Shown here one piece after another: positions 1-7,014 of a stretch of 33,218 bases of DNA. Positions within the stretch are counted from its first letter, which is position 1. The number at the start of each line of letters is the position of its first letter. This stretch comes from JBFLVQ01 sp040758525 (GTDB lineage: Bacteria; Acidobacteriota; Blastocatellia; Chloracidobacteriales; JADJPF01). The stretch covers positions 1 to 33,218 of the forward strand of contig JBFLVQ010000024.1 in assembly GCA_040758525.1 (NCBI GenBank). The letters are read 5' to 3'. The position numbers were made by a program, and so were the translations under genes. The notes under the pieces are model-generated. The model saw only the letters and a program-made list of their open reading frames with translations. It had not been told where the DNA came from and did no database searches.

Positions 1-615
1 ATGCTTAATGCAAGCCAATGCGGTTTTGCTCTTAGCAGCTAACTCTGTTGCAAGTAGTATGGCGCGTTGTTCCAATGATTCTGGTGCAGAGATTTCATCA
101 ATCAAACCAACACGCAAGGCTTCCTGAGGGGGAAAGAGCAAGCCACGATAGAGAACGTCAAAATAGCTGGCACGCGGTAACCGTTCCTTAAGAATTTCCA
201 GAATTTGGCGAGGAAAAGGTATACCAAGATCTATTTCGTTCACTCCTATACGTAAATCTCCATCTACCATAATTCGGTAATCAGCCAACTGAGCTAAGAT
301 TGCTCCACCAGCAATCGCGTGTCCATTAATTGCGGCAATGACGATTTGCGGCAGACGCAGTATACGAACAAAGACAGCTTCAAATTGTTGTACAAACTCA
401 AGCAGTTGTATACGGTTGTATTCCCATAACTCCAACAGATTCAGTCCAGCTGAGAAATACTTATCGTATCCAGTAAGAATAATACAGTTCACGGATTGTT
501 CTTCTAATTCATCTAATGCCTTTAAAGCAGCCGCGAGAAAACTAGGACTGATTGCATTAGCTTTTCCCATTTGCATATGTAGAATTGCAAACCCGTCACG
601 GTACTCTATTCTCAT
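1..615 (-). CDS. Enoyl-CoA hydratase/isomerase family protein, partial (C-terminus beyond left edge)
   Basis: Translating the reverse strand gives an uninterrupted reading frame of 205 codons that runs off the window. It has the crotonase fold pattern: an N-terminal segment with MGKANAIS, then an oxyanion-hole segment YFSAGLNLLEL, then the second oxyanion-hole helix INGHAIAGGAILAQLADYR. Such proteins hydrate or isomerise acyl-CoA substrates in fatty-acid or related degradation. The usual catalytic glutamates are not obvious: the position after the AGG helix region reads NEIDLGIPFP, which keeps one Glu. The exact reaction is therefore open. I chose ATG at 615 because AGGAAGG lies five bases upstream; an in-frame ATG at 630 is the alternative. 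A TTGGCG-17-TAAGAT promoter lies upstream. Family assignment is firm, substrate unknown. Confidence 0.85.
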   Translation of the reverse strand, partial: MRIEYRDGFAILHMQMGKANAISPSFLAAALKALDELEEQSVNCIILTGYDKYFSAGLNLLELWEYNRIQLLEFVQQFEAVFVRILRLPQIVIAAINGHAIAGGAILAQLADYRIMVDGDLRIGVNEIDLGIPFPRQILEILKERLPRASYFDVLYRGLLFPPQEALRVGLIDEISAPESLEQRAILLATELAAKSKTALACIKH

Positions 616-671
616 TGTACCTTCCTGCATCGTATCTTTCTCCGATTTGGGGTCTTTGTTTTGACGCGCCC

Positions 672-700
672 ATCTTAGCATTGAAAGGCGGGTGCGCCAA
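672..700 (-). promoter_or_regulatory. Candidate sigma-70-type promoter for the enoyl-CoA hydratase gene
   Basis: On the reverse strand, TTGGCG (700-695) and TAAGAT (677-672) are separated by 17 bases. Each hexamer matches four of six consensus positions. Predicted transcription start is near 665, giving a leader of about 50 bases. Seen by eye only. Confidence 0.35.
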
Positions 701-725
701 GGTAGTATTACGTTTCCCTACATAG

Positions 726-2624
726 TCAGTCTTGAATAGAAAGGTAGTTTCGTTGGTAGGGAAGAATGGCGGAATAGTCTCCTAAAGATTGTAAATCTGA
801 CCATTGTGCGTCCGTTCTAGGACCATTACTAGTTGTGAACTCATGATAAGTGAAAGCTGCGCCACGACAAAGATAGCGCTCACCACGATAGGATACAATA
901 ATAAAGAAAGGAACCAATTGGCCTACGGCAGCTATTAGCTCTTTTTCTGCTCGATCGCTTTTTATCAATGAAATAAACCCTTGTTTACCATTTATATCGA
1001 AGAAACTGCCTTCAGATTGGAGTTGAATAAGCTGTTCACCATAGTTTTCTAGCAATTCTATCTCATCCTCAGAGAAATCGATCGCGGCTAGCTCTTTTTC
1101 AGCCATTTTCTGAAGCAAGCCAACTGTACGTATATATTCATCCAACTCTGGCAAGTATATATGAGCGATAGCAATGGTATCGCGTACCCCTATGGCTAAT
1201 GTGGCAAGGGCAGCAAAAAAACTGCTATTAGGTTCAACGTAGCCATGCATTCTATCACTGTAAGTTATTGAGCTAAGGATAATGCTATTTTTAGGTTGGC
1301 GTGTTGGTAGGTGATGATATCCTGCCCAACCTGCCATTACAGTAGTAAGTATTCTATCTTGCCAGATAGGTGTAGTAGAAAATTCCGGTAGCCTACCATC
1401 AGGCTTTACATTCAATAGCGCTTTAAGGCAATCAAGTAGCCTATTGTAATGTGACACAGGGGAGCGCAATTGCCAGATAGTGAATTCCTGACGCGCCTTG
1501 GTCAACTGGGCATAGTATCTTATTCTGTTTTTGCCAGTTGGTGCTGCCAATTCCCACGCACGTTGCGAGCCAAGCAGTGCAGCAACATCAAGTCCGCTTG
1601 GTCGGGGACGTTCTACCACGGCAGGTTCGATCAATTGCTGCAAGATTTCCGACTCAATAATGGATTTTCGGCCAAGCAGTTTGAAAGGGTTTCTAGGTGC
1701 TTCCAAACGGTTTACCAATCGCTGAAATGTCGCCACTTGGGTGTCCGTTATTTCTGCATCACTAATCAATGCACGCCCAAAGATGTATTTAACTATCGGT
1801 ATCAGCCGAAATATGTTAAGTGCATCCATAGGACCATAAAAATAGTTAAATGTACTGTCGATCTCCTGCCAGAGTATTGGCAGGCGTTCATCAAGGGCAA
1901 ATTCAATGGTCAATAGCAGTACTTGTCTGGCTTCTATATCATCTGTAATAGACAGATTCCACTGATTAAGCCAGTGTAGCGTACGTAATAGTCGGGCGCG
2001 TGTGTTAGTACTATGTAATTCTGGTGGTAGTTGAAAGACACGATAGTCGATCACACAACCTAGTAATGGAGAGGTAGCCGAACCAGCAGCGCGAGAAATA
2101 AGTGTTAGTTCTTCTGTGATAGCAGGTGCTAGGAAGGTAGCTTCTGCTGACTTTGGATCAAGTAGTGCACGGGTAAGTTGCAATAGGTTTAAATTTCGCT
2201 CAAGTGCGCTGTGTGTACGTGGTGGCGGCAATGTAGCAAGCCCAGCATTAGTCTTTTCTACTAGCAACTGTATAAGCGTGAGAAGTTTGACCGCATTTGC
2301 TTCTTCTAAGCGAATTAGTGCCTCTTCATAAATAGTCTGGAATGCCCGTAAAGTCATATCAGCAGTAATAAAAGGTGGCAAATAGGTGGGCTTGCCCTGT
2401 TTGAGATTTAGATAGGGTTCAAGATAAGGAAAGGCCGCGTTCTTTCTGTTTTCAATTAATACTACAAAACCCTGCTGAGCAAGACGCTCAAGCACTTCTT
2501 TGTTTAAGTTGAGTTGCTCTAAGCCGGTTACTTGAAATGGTTCTTGTAACTGGGCAGATGTTGCTGGTGGTATTAACGTCAGACTGATCAGAACAATAGT
2601 GATTATTAATGTAAAAAATCTCAT
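726..2624 (-). CDS. DUF3160-like exported protein
   Basis: A 632-residue protein. The reading frame extends upstream to an ATG at 2696, but I place the start at ATG 2624. From there the protein opens with a clean signal peptide (MRFF, hydrophobic core, PATSAQ cleavage-like site), and the 2696 start would sit on a TATAAT element. The body resembles the DUF3160 family: an early FITADMTLRAFQTIYEEAL segment, like the family's 'TDALLHxYH' region, a central helical region, and a C-terminal YLCRGAAFTYHEF block followed by DAQWSDL, like the family's 'ARGxxYSYYEF ... LTDEEW' ending. The function of DUF3160 is unknown. Proteins of the family are secreted or periplasmic. This copy is shorter and more divergent than those I recall. 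No operon partner: it is followed on the same strand by the enoyl-CoA hydratase after a 110-base gap. Confidence 0.72.
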   Translation of the reverse strand: MRFFTLIITIVLISLTLIPPATSAQLQEPFQVTGLEQLNLNKEVLERLAQQGFVVLIENRKNAAFPYLEPYLNLKQGKPTYLPPFITADMTLRAFQTIYEEALIRLEEANAVKLLTLIQLLVEKTNAGLATLPPPRTHSALERNLNLLQLTRALLDPKSAEATFLAPAITEELTLISRAAGSATSPLLGCVIDYRVFQLPPELHSTNTRARLLRTLHWLNQWNLSITDDIEARQVLLLTIEFALDERLPILWQEIDSTFNYFYGPMDALNIFRLIPIVKYIFGRALISDAEITDTQVATFQRLVNRLEAPRNPFKLLGRKSIIESEILQQLIEPAVVERPRPSGLDVAALLGSQRAWELAAPTGKNRIRYYAQLTKARQEFTIWQLRSPVSHYNRLLDCLKALLNVKPDGRLPEFSTTPIWQDRILTTVMAGWAGYHHLPTRQPKNSIILSSITYSDRMHGYVEPNSSFFAALATLAIGVRDTIAIAHIYLPELDEYIRTVGLLQKMAEKELAAIDFSEDEIELLENYGEQLIQLQSEGSFFDINGKQGFISLIKSDRAEKELIAAVGQLVPFFIIVSYRGERYLCRGAAFTYHEFTTSNGPRTDAQWSDLQSLGDYSAILPYQRNYLSIQD

Positions 2625-2681
2625 CGCCGCTGCTTTTAAATCTAACGTTCGGCGTTCTACTGTTTTGTTGCCGCTGTTGAG

Positions 2682-2687
2682 ATTATA
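2682..2687 (-). promoter_or_regulatory. Perfect -10 hexamer (TATAAT) upstream of the DUF3160-like gene
   Basis: TATAAT on the reverse strand, about 58 bases before ATG 2624. A TTGAAA lies upstream at 20-base spacing, too far for a classical promoter, so the -35 is uncertain. It supports the shorter start of the gene. Confidence 0.35.
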
Positions 2688-2804
2688 ATGCCACATGTGT
2701 TTGAGGGTTTCAAAATACCTCGGCAGCTATACGATATCGCTGAGTATTAGAGTGCCAAATACATATGTTGAGTGTGATAGGTATTTCTGTTTTGGAGGCT
2801 AGGT

Positions 2805-3767
2805 GTGGAATACGAGGTAATAACCGTTGCGGGTGGGAAAGGAGCTGGATTTGTCGATGCAGTTGGTGGGAAGGCTAAATTTAATCGGCCTAACGGCATT
2901 ATTGTTGGGCGACAAGGCAATATTTTAGTGGCTGATTTCGCCAATAACGCTATTAGGCGTGTCACTCCAAATGGCGAAGTAAGCACGGTGGCTGGTGGTC
3001 GAGCAGGTGCCCGACAAGATGGAGTAGCTGGATTTGCTACCTTCTCAAATCCACGTGGCCTCACTTTTGATAATGATGGTAACCTTTATGTAGCCGATTT
3101 TGGCAATAATGTGCTACGTAAAATAGATACCACCCTTGTGGTAAGTACCCTGGCTGGCTCAGGTGTAAAGGGCAGTTCTGAAGGACAAGGCATGACGGCC
3201 ATGTTCGAAGAGTTACGTGATGTCACATATCATGCAGGCTATATATTTGCTGCTGATCGCTATCGAGTTCGCCGTGTAAGTCGGCAGGGTAGTGTAACTA
3301 GTTGGGCTGGGGGTACAGAGTTGGGGCTTTGGGATGGGACAGCTGCACAAGCTCGCTTCGGCACCCTAAGCGCTATTGCAGCAGATTCACGTGGCAATAT
3401 TTTCGTTGTTGATACTGATAATATTGCAATTCGTTACATAACCCAATTACAGAAGGTCGGCACATTGGCTGGTGCCGATGTAATACCATTAGAAGGTAGT
3501 AATACCTTGCTACAATCTCCTGTTGGGTTAGCGATCGATCAGGAAGATAACTGTTGGGTTACTGATGTAGGTGATTATACAGTTAAGAAGATTACCCCTC
3601 AAGGTGTCATTATTCAGGTGGCAGGTAGTCTTACGTCAGGCTATAAGGATGGTCCAGCTCAGTTGGCACAGTTTGAATATCCTGCAGGTATTGCAGTAGC
3701 ACCTGATGGCCGTATTTATATTGCAGATCTGGCTGCCAATGCTCTACGTTGCCTGGTGCCGGTCTAA
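2805..3767 (+). CDS. NHL-repeat beta-propeller protein
   Basis: A 320-residue protein starting at GTG 2805, with GGAGG (2794-2798) six bases upstream. It consists almost wholly of NHL-type repeats. Six are visible, each with the pattern 'P-x-G-(hydrophobic) ... D-G-N-(I/L)-(Y/L)-V-A-D ... N-x-(hydrophobic)-R-(R/K)-(hydrophobic)', beginning near residues 28, 85, 140, 190, 245 and 293. The N-terminal VITVAGG strand probably closes the ring with the last blade. NHL propellers are scaffold or binding domains; no catalytic residues can be named. There is no signal peptide or anchor, unusual since many bacterial NHL proteins are exported. It is divergent from the DUF3160-like gene and convergent with the cyclase gene, only 20 bases apart. 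Fold is secure, role unknown. Confidence 0.85.
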   Translation: MEYEVITVAGGKGAGFVDAVGGKAKFNRPNGIIVGRQGNILVADFANNAIRRVTPNGEVSTVAGGRAGARQDGVAGFATFSNPRGLTFDNDGNLYVADFGNNVLRKIDTTLVVSTLAGSGVKGSSEGQGMTAMFEELRDVTYHAGYIFAADRYRVRRVSRQGSVTSWAGGTELGLWDGTAAQARFGTLSAIAADSRGNIFVVDTDNIAIRYITQLQKVGTLAGADVIPLEGSNTLLQSPVGLAIDQEDNCWVTDVGDYTVKKITPQGVIIQVAGSLTSGYKDGPAQLAQFEYPAGIAVAPDGRIYIADLAANALRCLVPV

Positions 3768-3787
3768 TTAAGGATAAGAAGTAGTAT

Positions 3788-5392
3788 TTAGTTATAAATA
3801 ACTTCGTAAATATCGGGGATATTCACCAATCCCTTGAGATTAATGCCTTGAATTAGGCGAGTTTGGAAATTATCGCCAATAACCATGCGTACCTGATCGG
3901 TAATAAGAATCTGTTGTCCACCAGCTTGCTTAGTCAAACGTGCGGCTAGATTTACCGTGTTGCCAATAGCGGTATAGTCCATGCGCATTTCTGAACCTAT
4001 ATAGCCAACTGTAACGTCGCCACAATTGATACCTATGCCAATCTCTATGGATTGGAAACCGTAGCGTCGCAGATCATTATTGAGTGTGACTAGCCGACGT
4101 TGCATGGCAATGGCTGCGGTTACTGCGTTTTTCGGATCTTCGAAGCTTTGATATGGTGCACCGAAAAGTGCCATAAGCCCATCACCGAGAAATTTATCCA
4201 ATGTACCTCCATGGGCAAAAATAATATCAATCATTGCAGAAAAGAAACGATTCAACATATAAATTACTACTTCAGGTTCACTTGCCCCTACCATTGCCAT
4301 GAAGTCGCGTATGTCAGCAAAAAGAATTGTAACTGGTTGTGTTACTCCACCAAGTTTCAATTGCTGCGGTGAATTGAGGATAAGATCGACTACATTGTTA
4401 GGAAGAAAGCGTTGATAGGATGCTCGCTGTACAGCATCTCGAGCCAACTGATCATAGGCAAAGGCGTTGTCAACGGCTATTGCAGCTTGTGCCGCGACTG
4501 CGTTAAGTAGATCTAAGTCATCTCTATTGAAAGGATCTGTGATACCCAACTTATCTACATAGATTACTCCTAGCACACGTTGCTTACCTATCATTGGTAC
4601 ACACATCACTGAGTGAATGCTTTGGCAGACTATTGAGTCAGCGGTGTTAAAGCGATAGTCCCCTTGCAAGTCCTCGGAAAGTAAGGCAATACGCTGAGAA
4701 ATCACCGTATTTGTAATCGTCCTGCTGATATTAAGAGTATATGAGGCAAGTAGGTGGCCGCTTTCTGGACGAAAACTGATTAGACGTGGTTCGAGCAGAT
4801 CTTTAGCCTCATCCCAGAGCAGTATAGCGCAACGTTCGGCAGGAGTAACTTTGAATAGTAGATCAACGATCTGGCTAAAAATTTTATCTATATCAAATAC
4901 CGAACTGAGCGTTTTACCAAAGGCGTAAAGCATCTCTAAAGCCTTGATCTTTTCTTCCAATTTTGCTTCTAACTCAGCACGTTTATTTATTTGCTCCTGT
5001 TGATCACCAAATGCGTCTAGTAAGTTAGTAAAAACAGAGGTGGAACGAACCACAGCGCGGTCGCTGAGCGGCGTTTCATAATAGGTAACTCCAGGCTCAT
5101 TGGATATAGTGAGTAGTTGTAATGTGAAATTGGCGATCGCGAAGTATTCCCCATCTCTCAGCCAATGTTCCGCGATACGCTCATTATTTACATAGGTACC
5201 ATTCGTGCTCTTTAGGTCCGTAAGCAAAAAGCGGTCGTTAATCCGTTTGATACTAGCATGTGCTATGGATACTTGTTTAGAAGGCAGTACTAGATCGTTC
5301 TTACTGGGACTGCGGCCAATTTTCACCTCGTCTTTCGTGATGGGAAATTCAAAAGACTGACCATCGCTATTGATTATCTTAAGTTTAGCCAT
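3788..5392 (-). CDS. FHA-GAF-class III adenylate/guanylate cyclase (paralogue 1)
   Basis: A 534-residue cytosolic protein in three parts. An FHA domain (about 24-92) has IGR at 25-27, VS..H at 41-45 and STNGTYV at 62-68, and should bind phosphothreonine peptides. A short coiled coil (133-155) leads to a GAF domain (157-312), which is followed by a class III nucleotide cyclase (350-530). The cyclase keeps the metal aspartates D360 (FADIRDF) and D404 (FLGDGLMALFG), K400 and T474 in the substrate-specifying positions, and N481 and R485. The K/T pair is typical of class IIIb adenylate cyclases, so cAMP is the likely product. The usual FADIRGFT reads FADIRDFMA, which may weaken activity. ATG 5392 is chosen because the paralogue at 8905 begins with the same MAKL; a longer TTG start at 5407 is less likely. 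A full paralogue lies 3.5 kb away. Confidence 0.9.
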   Translation of the reverse strand: MAKLKIINSDGQSFEFPITKDEVKIGRSPSKNDLVLPSKQVSIAHASIKRINDRFLLTDLKSTNGTYVNNERIAEHWLRDGEYFAIANFTLQLLTISNEPGVTYYETPLSDRAVVRSTSVFTNLLDAFGDQQEQINKRAELEAKLEEKIKALEMLYAFGKTLSSVFDIDKIFSQIVDLLFKVTPAERCAILLWDEAKDLLEPRLISFRPESGHLLASYTLNISRTITNTVISQRIALLSEDLQGDYRFNTADSIVCQSIHSVMCVPMIGKQRVLGVIYVDKLGITDPFNRDDLDLLNAVAAQAAIAVDNAFAYDQLARDAVQRASYQRFLPNNVVDLILNSPQQLKLGGVTQPVTILFADIRDFMAMVGASEPEVVIYMLNRFFSAMIDIIFAHGGTLDKFLGDGLMALFGAPYQSFEDPKNAVTAAIAMQRRLVTLNNDLRRYGFQSIEIGIGINCGDVTVGYIGSEMRMDYTAIGNTVNLAARLTKQAGGQQILITDQVRMVIGDNFQTRLIQGINLKGLVNIPDIYEVIYN

Positions 5393-5420
5393 AGGAATAG
5401 GGCACAAATGCCAGTTGCAT
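5385..5420 (-). other. Possible 11-codon leader ORF overlapping the cyclase start
   Basis: ATG at 5420 opens a frame encoding MQLAFVPYSYG whose TAA stop (5387-5385) overlaps the cyclase start codon region in another frame. A GAGGAG lies upstream at a somewhat long spacing (12 bases). If translated it could couple or regulate cyclase translation, whose own start has no clear Shine-Dalgarno. Very short ORFs like this arise by chance, so this is tentative. Confidence 0.2.
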
Positions 5421-5444
5421 GCACCCGTTCTGCTCCTCTGCTAA

Positions 5445-5474
5445 ATTTGAAACATAGATAGCCAAGACTGTCAA
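5445..5474 (-). promoter_or_regulatory. Candidate sigma-70-type promoter for cyclase paralogue 1
   Basis: On the reverse strand a perfect TTGACA (5474-5469) precedes TCAAAT (5450-5445, four of six matches) with an 18-base spacer. Predicted transcription start is near 5438, leaving a leader of about 46 bases before ATG 5392. Confidence 0.5.
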
Positions 5475-5675
5475 GATAAGTCTTAGAGTTTTACCTAATC
5501 TAGCTAATTGACGCTAAAATGGCTATAACTTTTAGGCTTTAGCATGCTGAGAGTAAAGTTTTGAGCATCTATAGCTGAAGCGGCCAGTTTATTCAAGTAT
5601 TATGCACCTAATAGGTAAAATTTTTGGAACGGCACTTTGCTTAAATACGTCTAAATACATGCATAAGGCAGGCCT

Positions 5676-6272
5676 TCAAGGCCAGTGTGAAAAGAAGTCA
5701 CACACTTGCGCCAGTGCCCGCCCGCGGTGACTTACCATAGCTTTCTCGTTGTTGGTTAGTTCTGCGAAGGTCTTTGACAAGGGTGGATACTCAAATATAG
5801 GGTCATAACCAAACCCTCCCTGGCCACGTGGACTATGTAGGATACGACCTTCCACGCTAGATATAAACACCTGCTCTGTCTGCTTACCTACAATTGCTAT
5901 TGCACAAGTGAAACGGGCTGTACGGTGTTCATCAGGAATTCCAGTGAGTGCTGTAAGAAGTTTCTCACAACGAATACGGTCGTCAGCTTGCTCCCCAGCA
6001 TAGCGTGCTGAATAGATTCCTGGCGCGCCATTAAGTGCATCAACCTCTAGCCCAGAGTCGTCACTTAAAGTCAATAAGCCAGTTTTGGTATGATAGTAAT
6101 GTCCTTTAATAAGGGCGTTCTCAGCAAAAGAAGATCCTACTTCAGCGGGTTCCTGTAAGGTAGGGAATTCTCCTAGGTTAATTATAGTCCAGGTTAAGCT
6201 GGTCAAAAGCTGGCAAATTTCCGCTACTTTTCCTTGATTTTTTGTTGCAACCAGAAGTATATGTGCTGCCAT
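5676..6272 (-). CDS. rdgB: XTP/dITP pyrophosphatase (RdgB/HAM1 family)
   Basis: A 198-residue protein, the normal length for this family. It hydrolyses non-canonical purine nucleoside triphosphates (XTP, dITP, ITP) to the monophosphate and pyrophosphate, keeping them out of DNA and RNA. Family motifs are all present: T10-x-N-x-x-K15 at the N-terminus, SDDSGLEVDAL from residue 70 with the metal-binding and catalytic acidic residues D71/D72, GFGYDPIF at 153-160, and SHRGRA at 181-186 near the C-terminus. ATG 6272 has AAGGA a few bases upstream. The gene is transcribed alone, away from rpoD; its leader carries a 38-bp dyad (6311-6348). Cytosolic. Confidence 0.95.
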   Translation of the reverse strand: MAAHILLVATKNQGKVAEICQLLTSLTWTIINLGEFPTLQEPAEVGSSFAENALIKGHYYHTKTGLLTLSDDSGLEVDALNGAPGIYSARYAGEQADDRIRCEKLLTALTGIPDEHRTARFTCAIAIVGKQTEQVFISSVEGRILHSPRGQGGFGYDPIFEYPPLSKTFAELTNNEKAMVSHRGRALAQVCDFFSHWP

Positions 6273-6310
6273 CTAATATCCTTAGAGAGTGGTTTAGGTT
6301 GACTCTATTA

Positions 6311-6348
6311 AATAATAGTTTTTCCAGCAAGCTGGAGTAGCTATTATT
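6311..6348. repeat. 38-bp two-part inverted repeat in the rdgB leader
   Basis: AATAATAG (6311-6318) and CTATTATT (6341-6348) form the outer arms. TCCAGC (6323-6328) and GCTGGA (6331-6336) form the inner arms, with matching four-base unpaired segments on each side. In the rdgB transcript it would fold as an 8-bp stem, a 4x4 internal loop and a second stem capped by CUUG, a stable tetraloop sequence. It lies 39-76 bases before the rdgB start codon, so it could be an operator or an RNA hairpin. Confidence 0.6.
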
Positions 6349-6404
6349 AAGGTCAGCACTAACTCTTATAAATGTTGGTTGAATATACTGCTTGCAGTTG
6401 ATGA

Positions 6405-6600
6405 ATCCTCGGCGGGTAAACGTTGCCGGCTTTAGCACTGCGCAGAAGCTCAGCTTTACCAGCCCTGGGCTCAGACCTGAGATTGTCAGGGAGAGTTTCA
6501 ATAGGCCTGTAAGCTGTATAAGTTTATAAGGTTTTTCATGGTCGGGAATTTCTCGGCTGAACTTCACTTCGGCAGGCTTACAGCATCGAGCCTCTATCGC
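6405..6600. ncRNA. Candidate structured RNA or structured leader, class unknown
   Basis: Several nested complementary segments occur together. CCCTG (6463-6467) pairs with CAGGG (6487-6491) around CTCAG/CTGAG (6470-6474/6477-6481). CTGTAAGC (6507-6514) pairs with GCTTACAG (6576-6583). A hairpin GCTGAA/TTCGGC (6556-6561/6568-6573) sits inside the second stem. I tried to match 6S RNA, RNase P, tmRNA, SRP RNA and common riboswitches and recognised none. Strand cannot be told from symmetry. This is a structural hint only. Confidence 0.25.
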
Positions 6601-6677
6601 TTTGGTGACAAATTGTTGTCCCAAGTGCCCTATAATGATTGAGTGTTATCCTCTTATACCCTACTTTATTAGGAAGA

Positions 6678-6707
6678 TTCTCCCCGCCGATAAAAGAATA
6701 GTCGATT
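6678..6707 (+). repeat. Upstream element, copy 1 (rpoD)
   Basis: A 30-base segment beginning TTCTCCCCGCCG and ending ATAG-x-x-GATT. It is nearly the same as 8835-8863 upstream of the second cyclase gene, differing by one inserted base and a few substitutions. It lies about 185 bases before the rpoD -35 hexamer. It could be a regulator-binding site or the remnant of a duplication. Confidence 0.45.
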
Positions 6708-6891
6708 GTGCATGGGTATTTTGGGCGGTAATAAGGATTTTTAGAATTTTTATCCTTTGTTTGGTTGGTTTAAGATGCTGTAAATTGTGGTTGCTAACGT
6801 TACAGACCAGCAGCTACTACCTTGGGGCACATTATATGCAATCTATCATTAAGGAGAGACATATATTTTGTATATAGGAACTGATAGGGAC

Positions 6892-6920
6892 TTGTAGTTT
6901 AATCTTAAGTGTGTTATAAT
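6892..6920 (+). promoter_or_regulatory. Sigma-70-type promoter for rpoD
   Basis: TTGTAG (6892-6897) and a perfect TATAAT (6915-6920) are separated by exactly 17 bases. Predicted transcription start is near 6927, giving a leader of about 88 bases before ATG 7015. This is one of the clearest promoters in the window. Confidence 0.7.
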
Positions 6921-6983
6921 ATAAGATGCGATATTTACTGTCAATAAAATTATTTGGGTAGTTTTTACAAAAATGCGCTAAAG

Positions 6984-6999
6984 CCACCTCTGAAGGTGG
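6984..6999 (+). promoter_or_regulatory. Leader hairpin touching the rpoD ribosome-binding site
   Basis: CCACCT (6984-6989) and AGGTGG (6994-6999) form a 6-bp stem with a CTGA loop, abutting the purine-rich GGGAAGGA (6998-7005) that serves as Shine-Dalgarno for ATG 7015. Pairing could limit ribosome access and make rpoD translation conditional. Inference from structure only. Confidence 0.4.
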
Positions 7000-7014
7000 G
7001 AAGGATCGAAACTT

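Larger units (their letters stand above)
6273..7014. other. 742-base intergenic region between rdgB and rpoD
   Basis: I find no convincing protein gene here. Open frames at 6178-6624 (reverse) and 6602-6877 (forward) lack recognisable domains and plausible composition. The stretch holds the 38-bp rdgB dyad, a cluster of stem-forming repeats (6463-6583), one copy of an element shared with the upstream region of the second cyclase (6678-6707), the rpoD promoter (6892-6920) and a hairpin just before the rpoD ribosome-binding site. Confidence 0.6.

Noticed and set aside
6178..6624. 148-codon reverse open frame overlapping rdgB
   Set aside because: It overlaps rdgB in a different frame, has no recognisable domain, and runs through the dyad and stem cluster.
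6602..6877. 91-codon forward open frame upstream of rpoD
   Set aside because: Cysteine- and isoleucine-rich composition, no domain, and it lies within the promoter-proximal gap; looks like chance.
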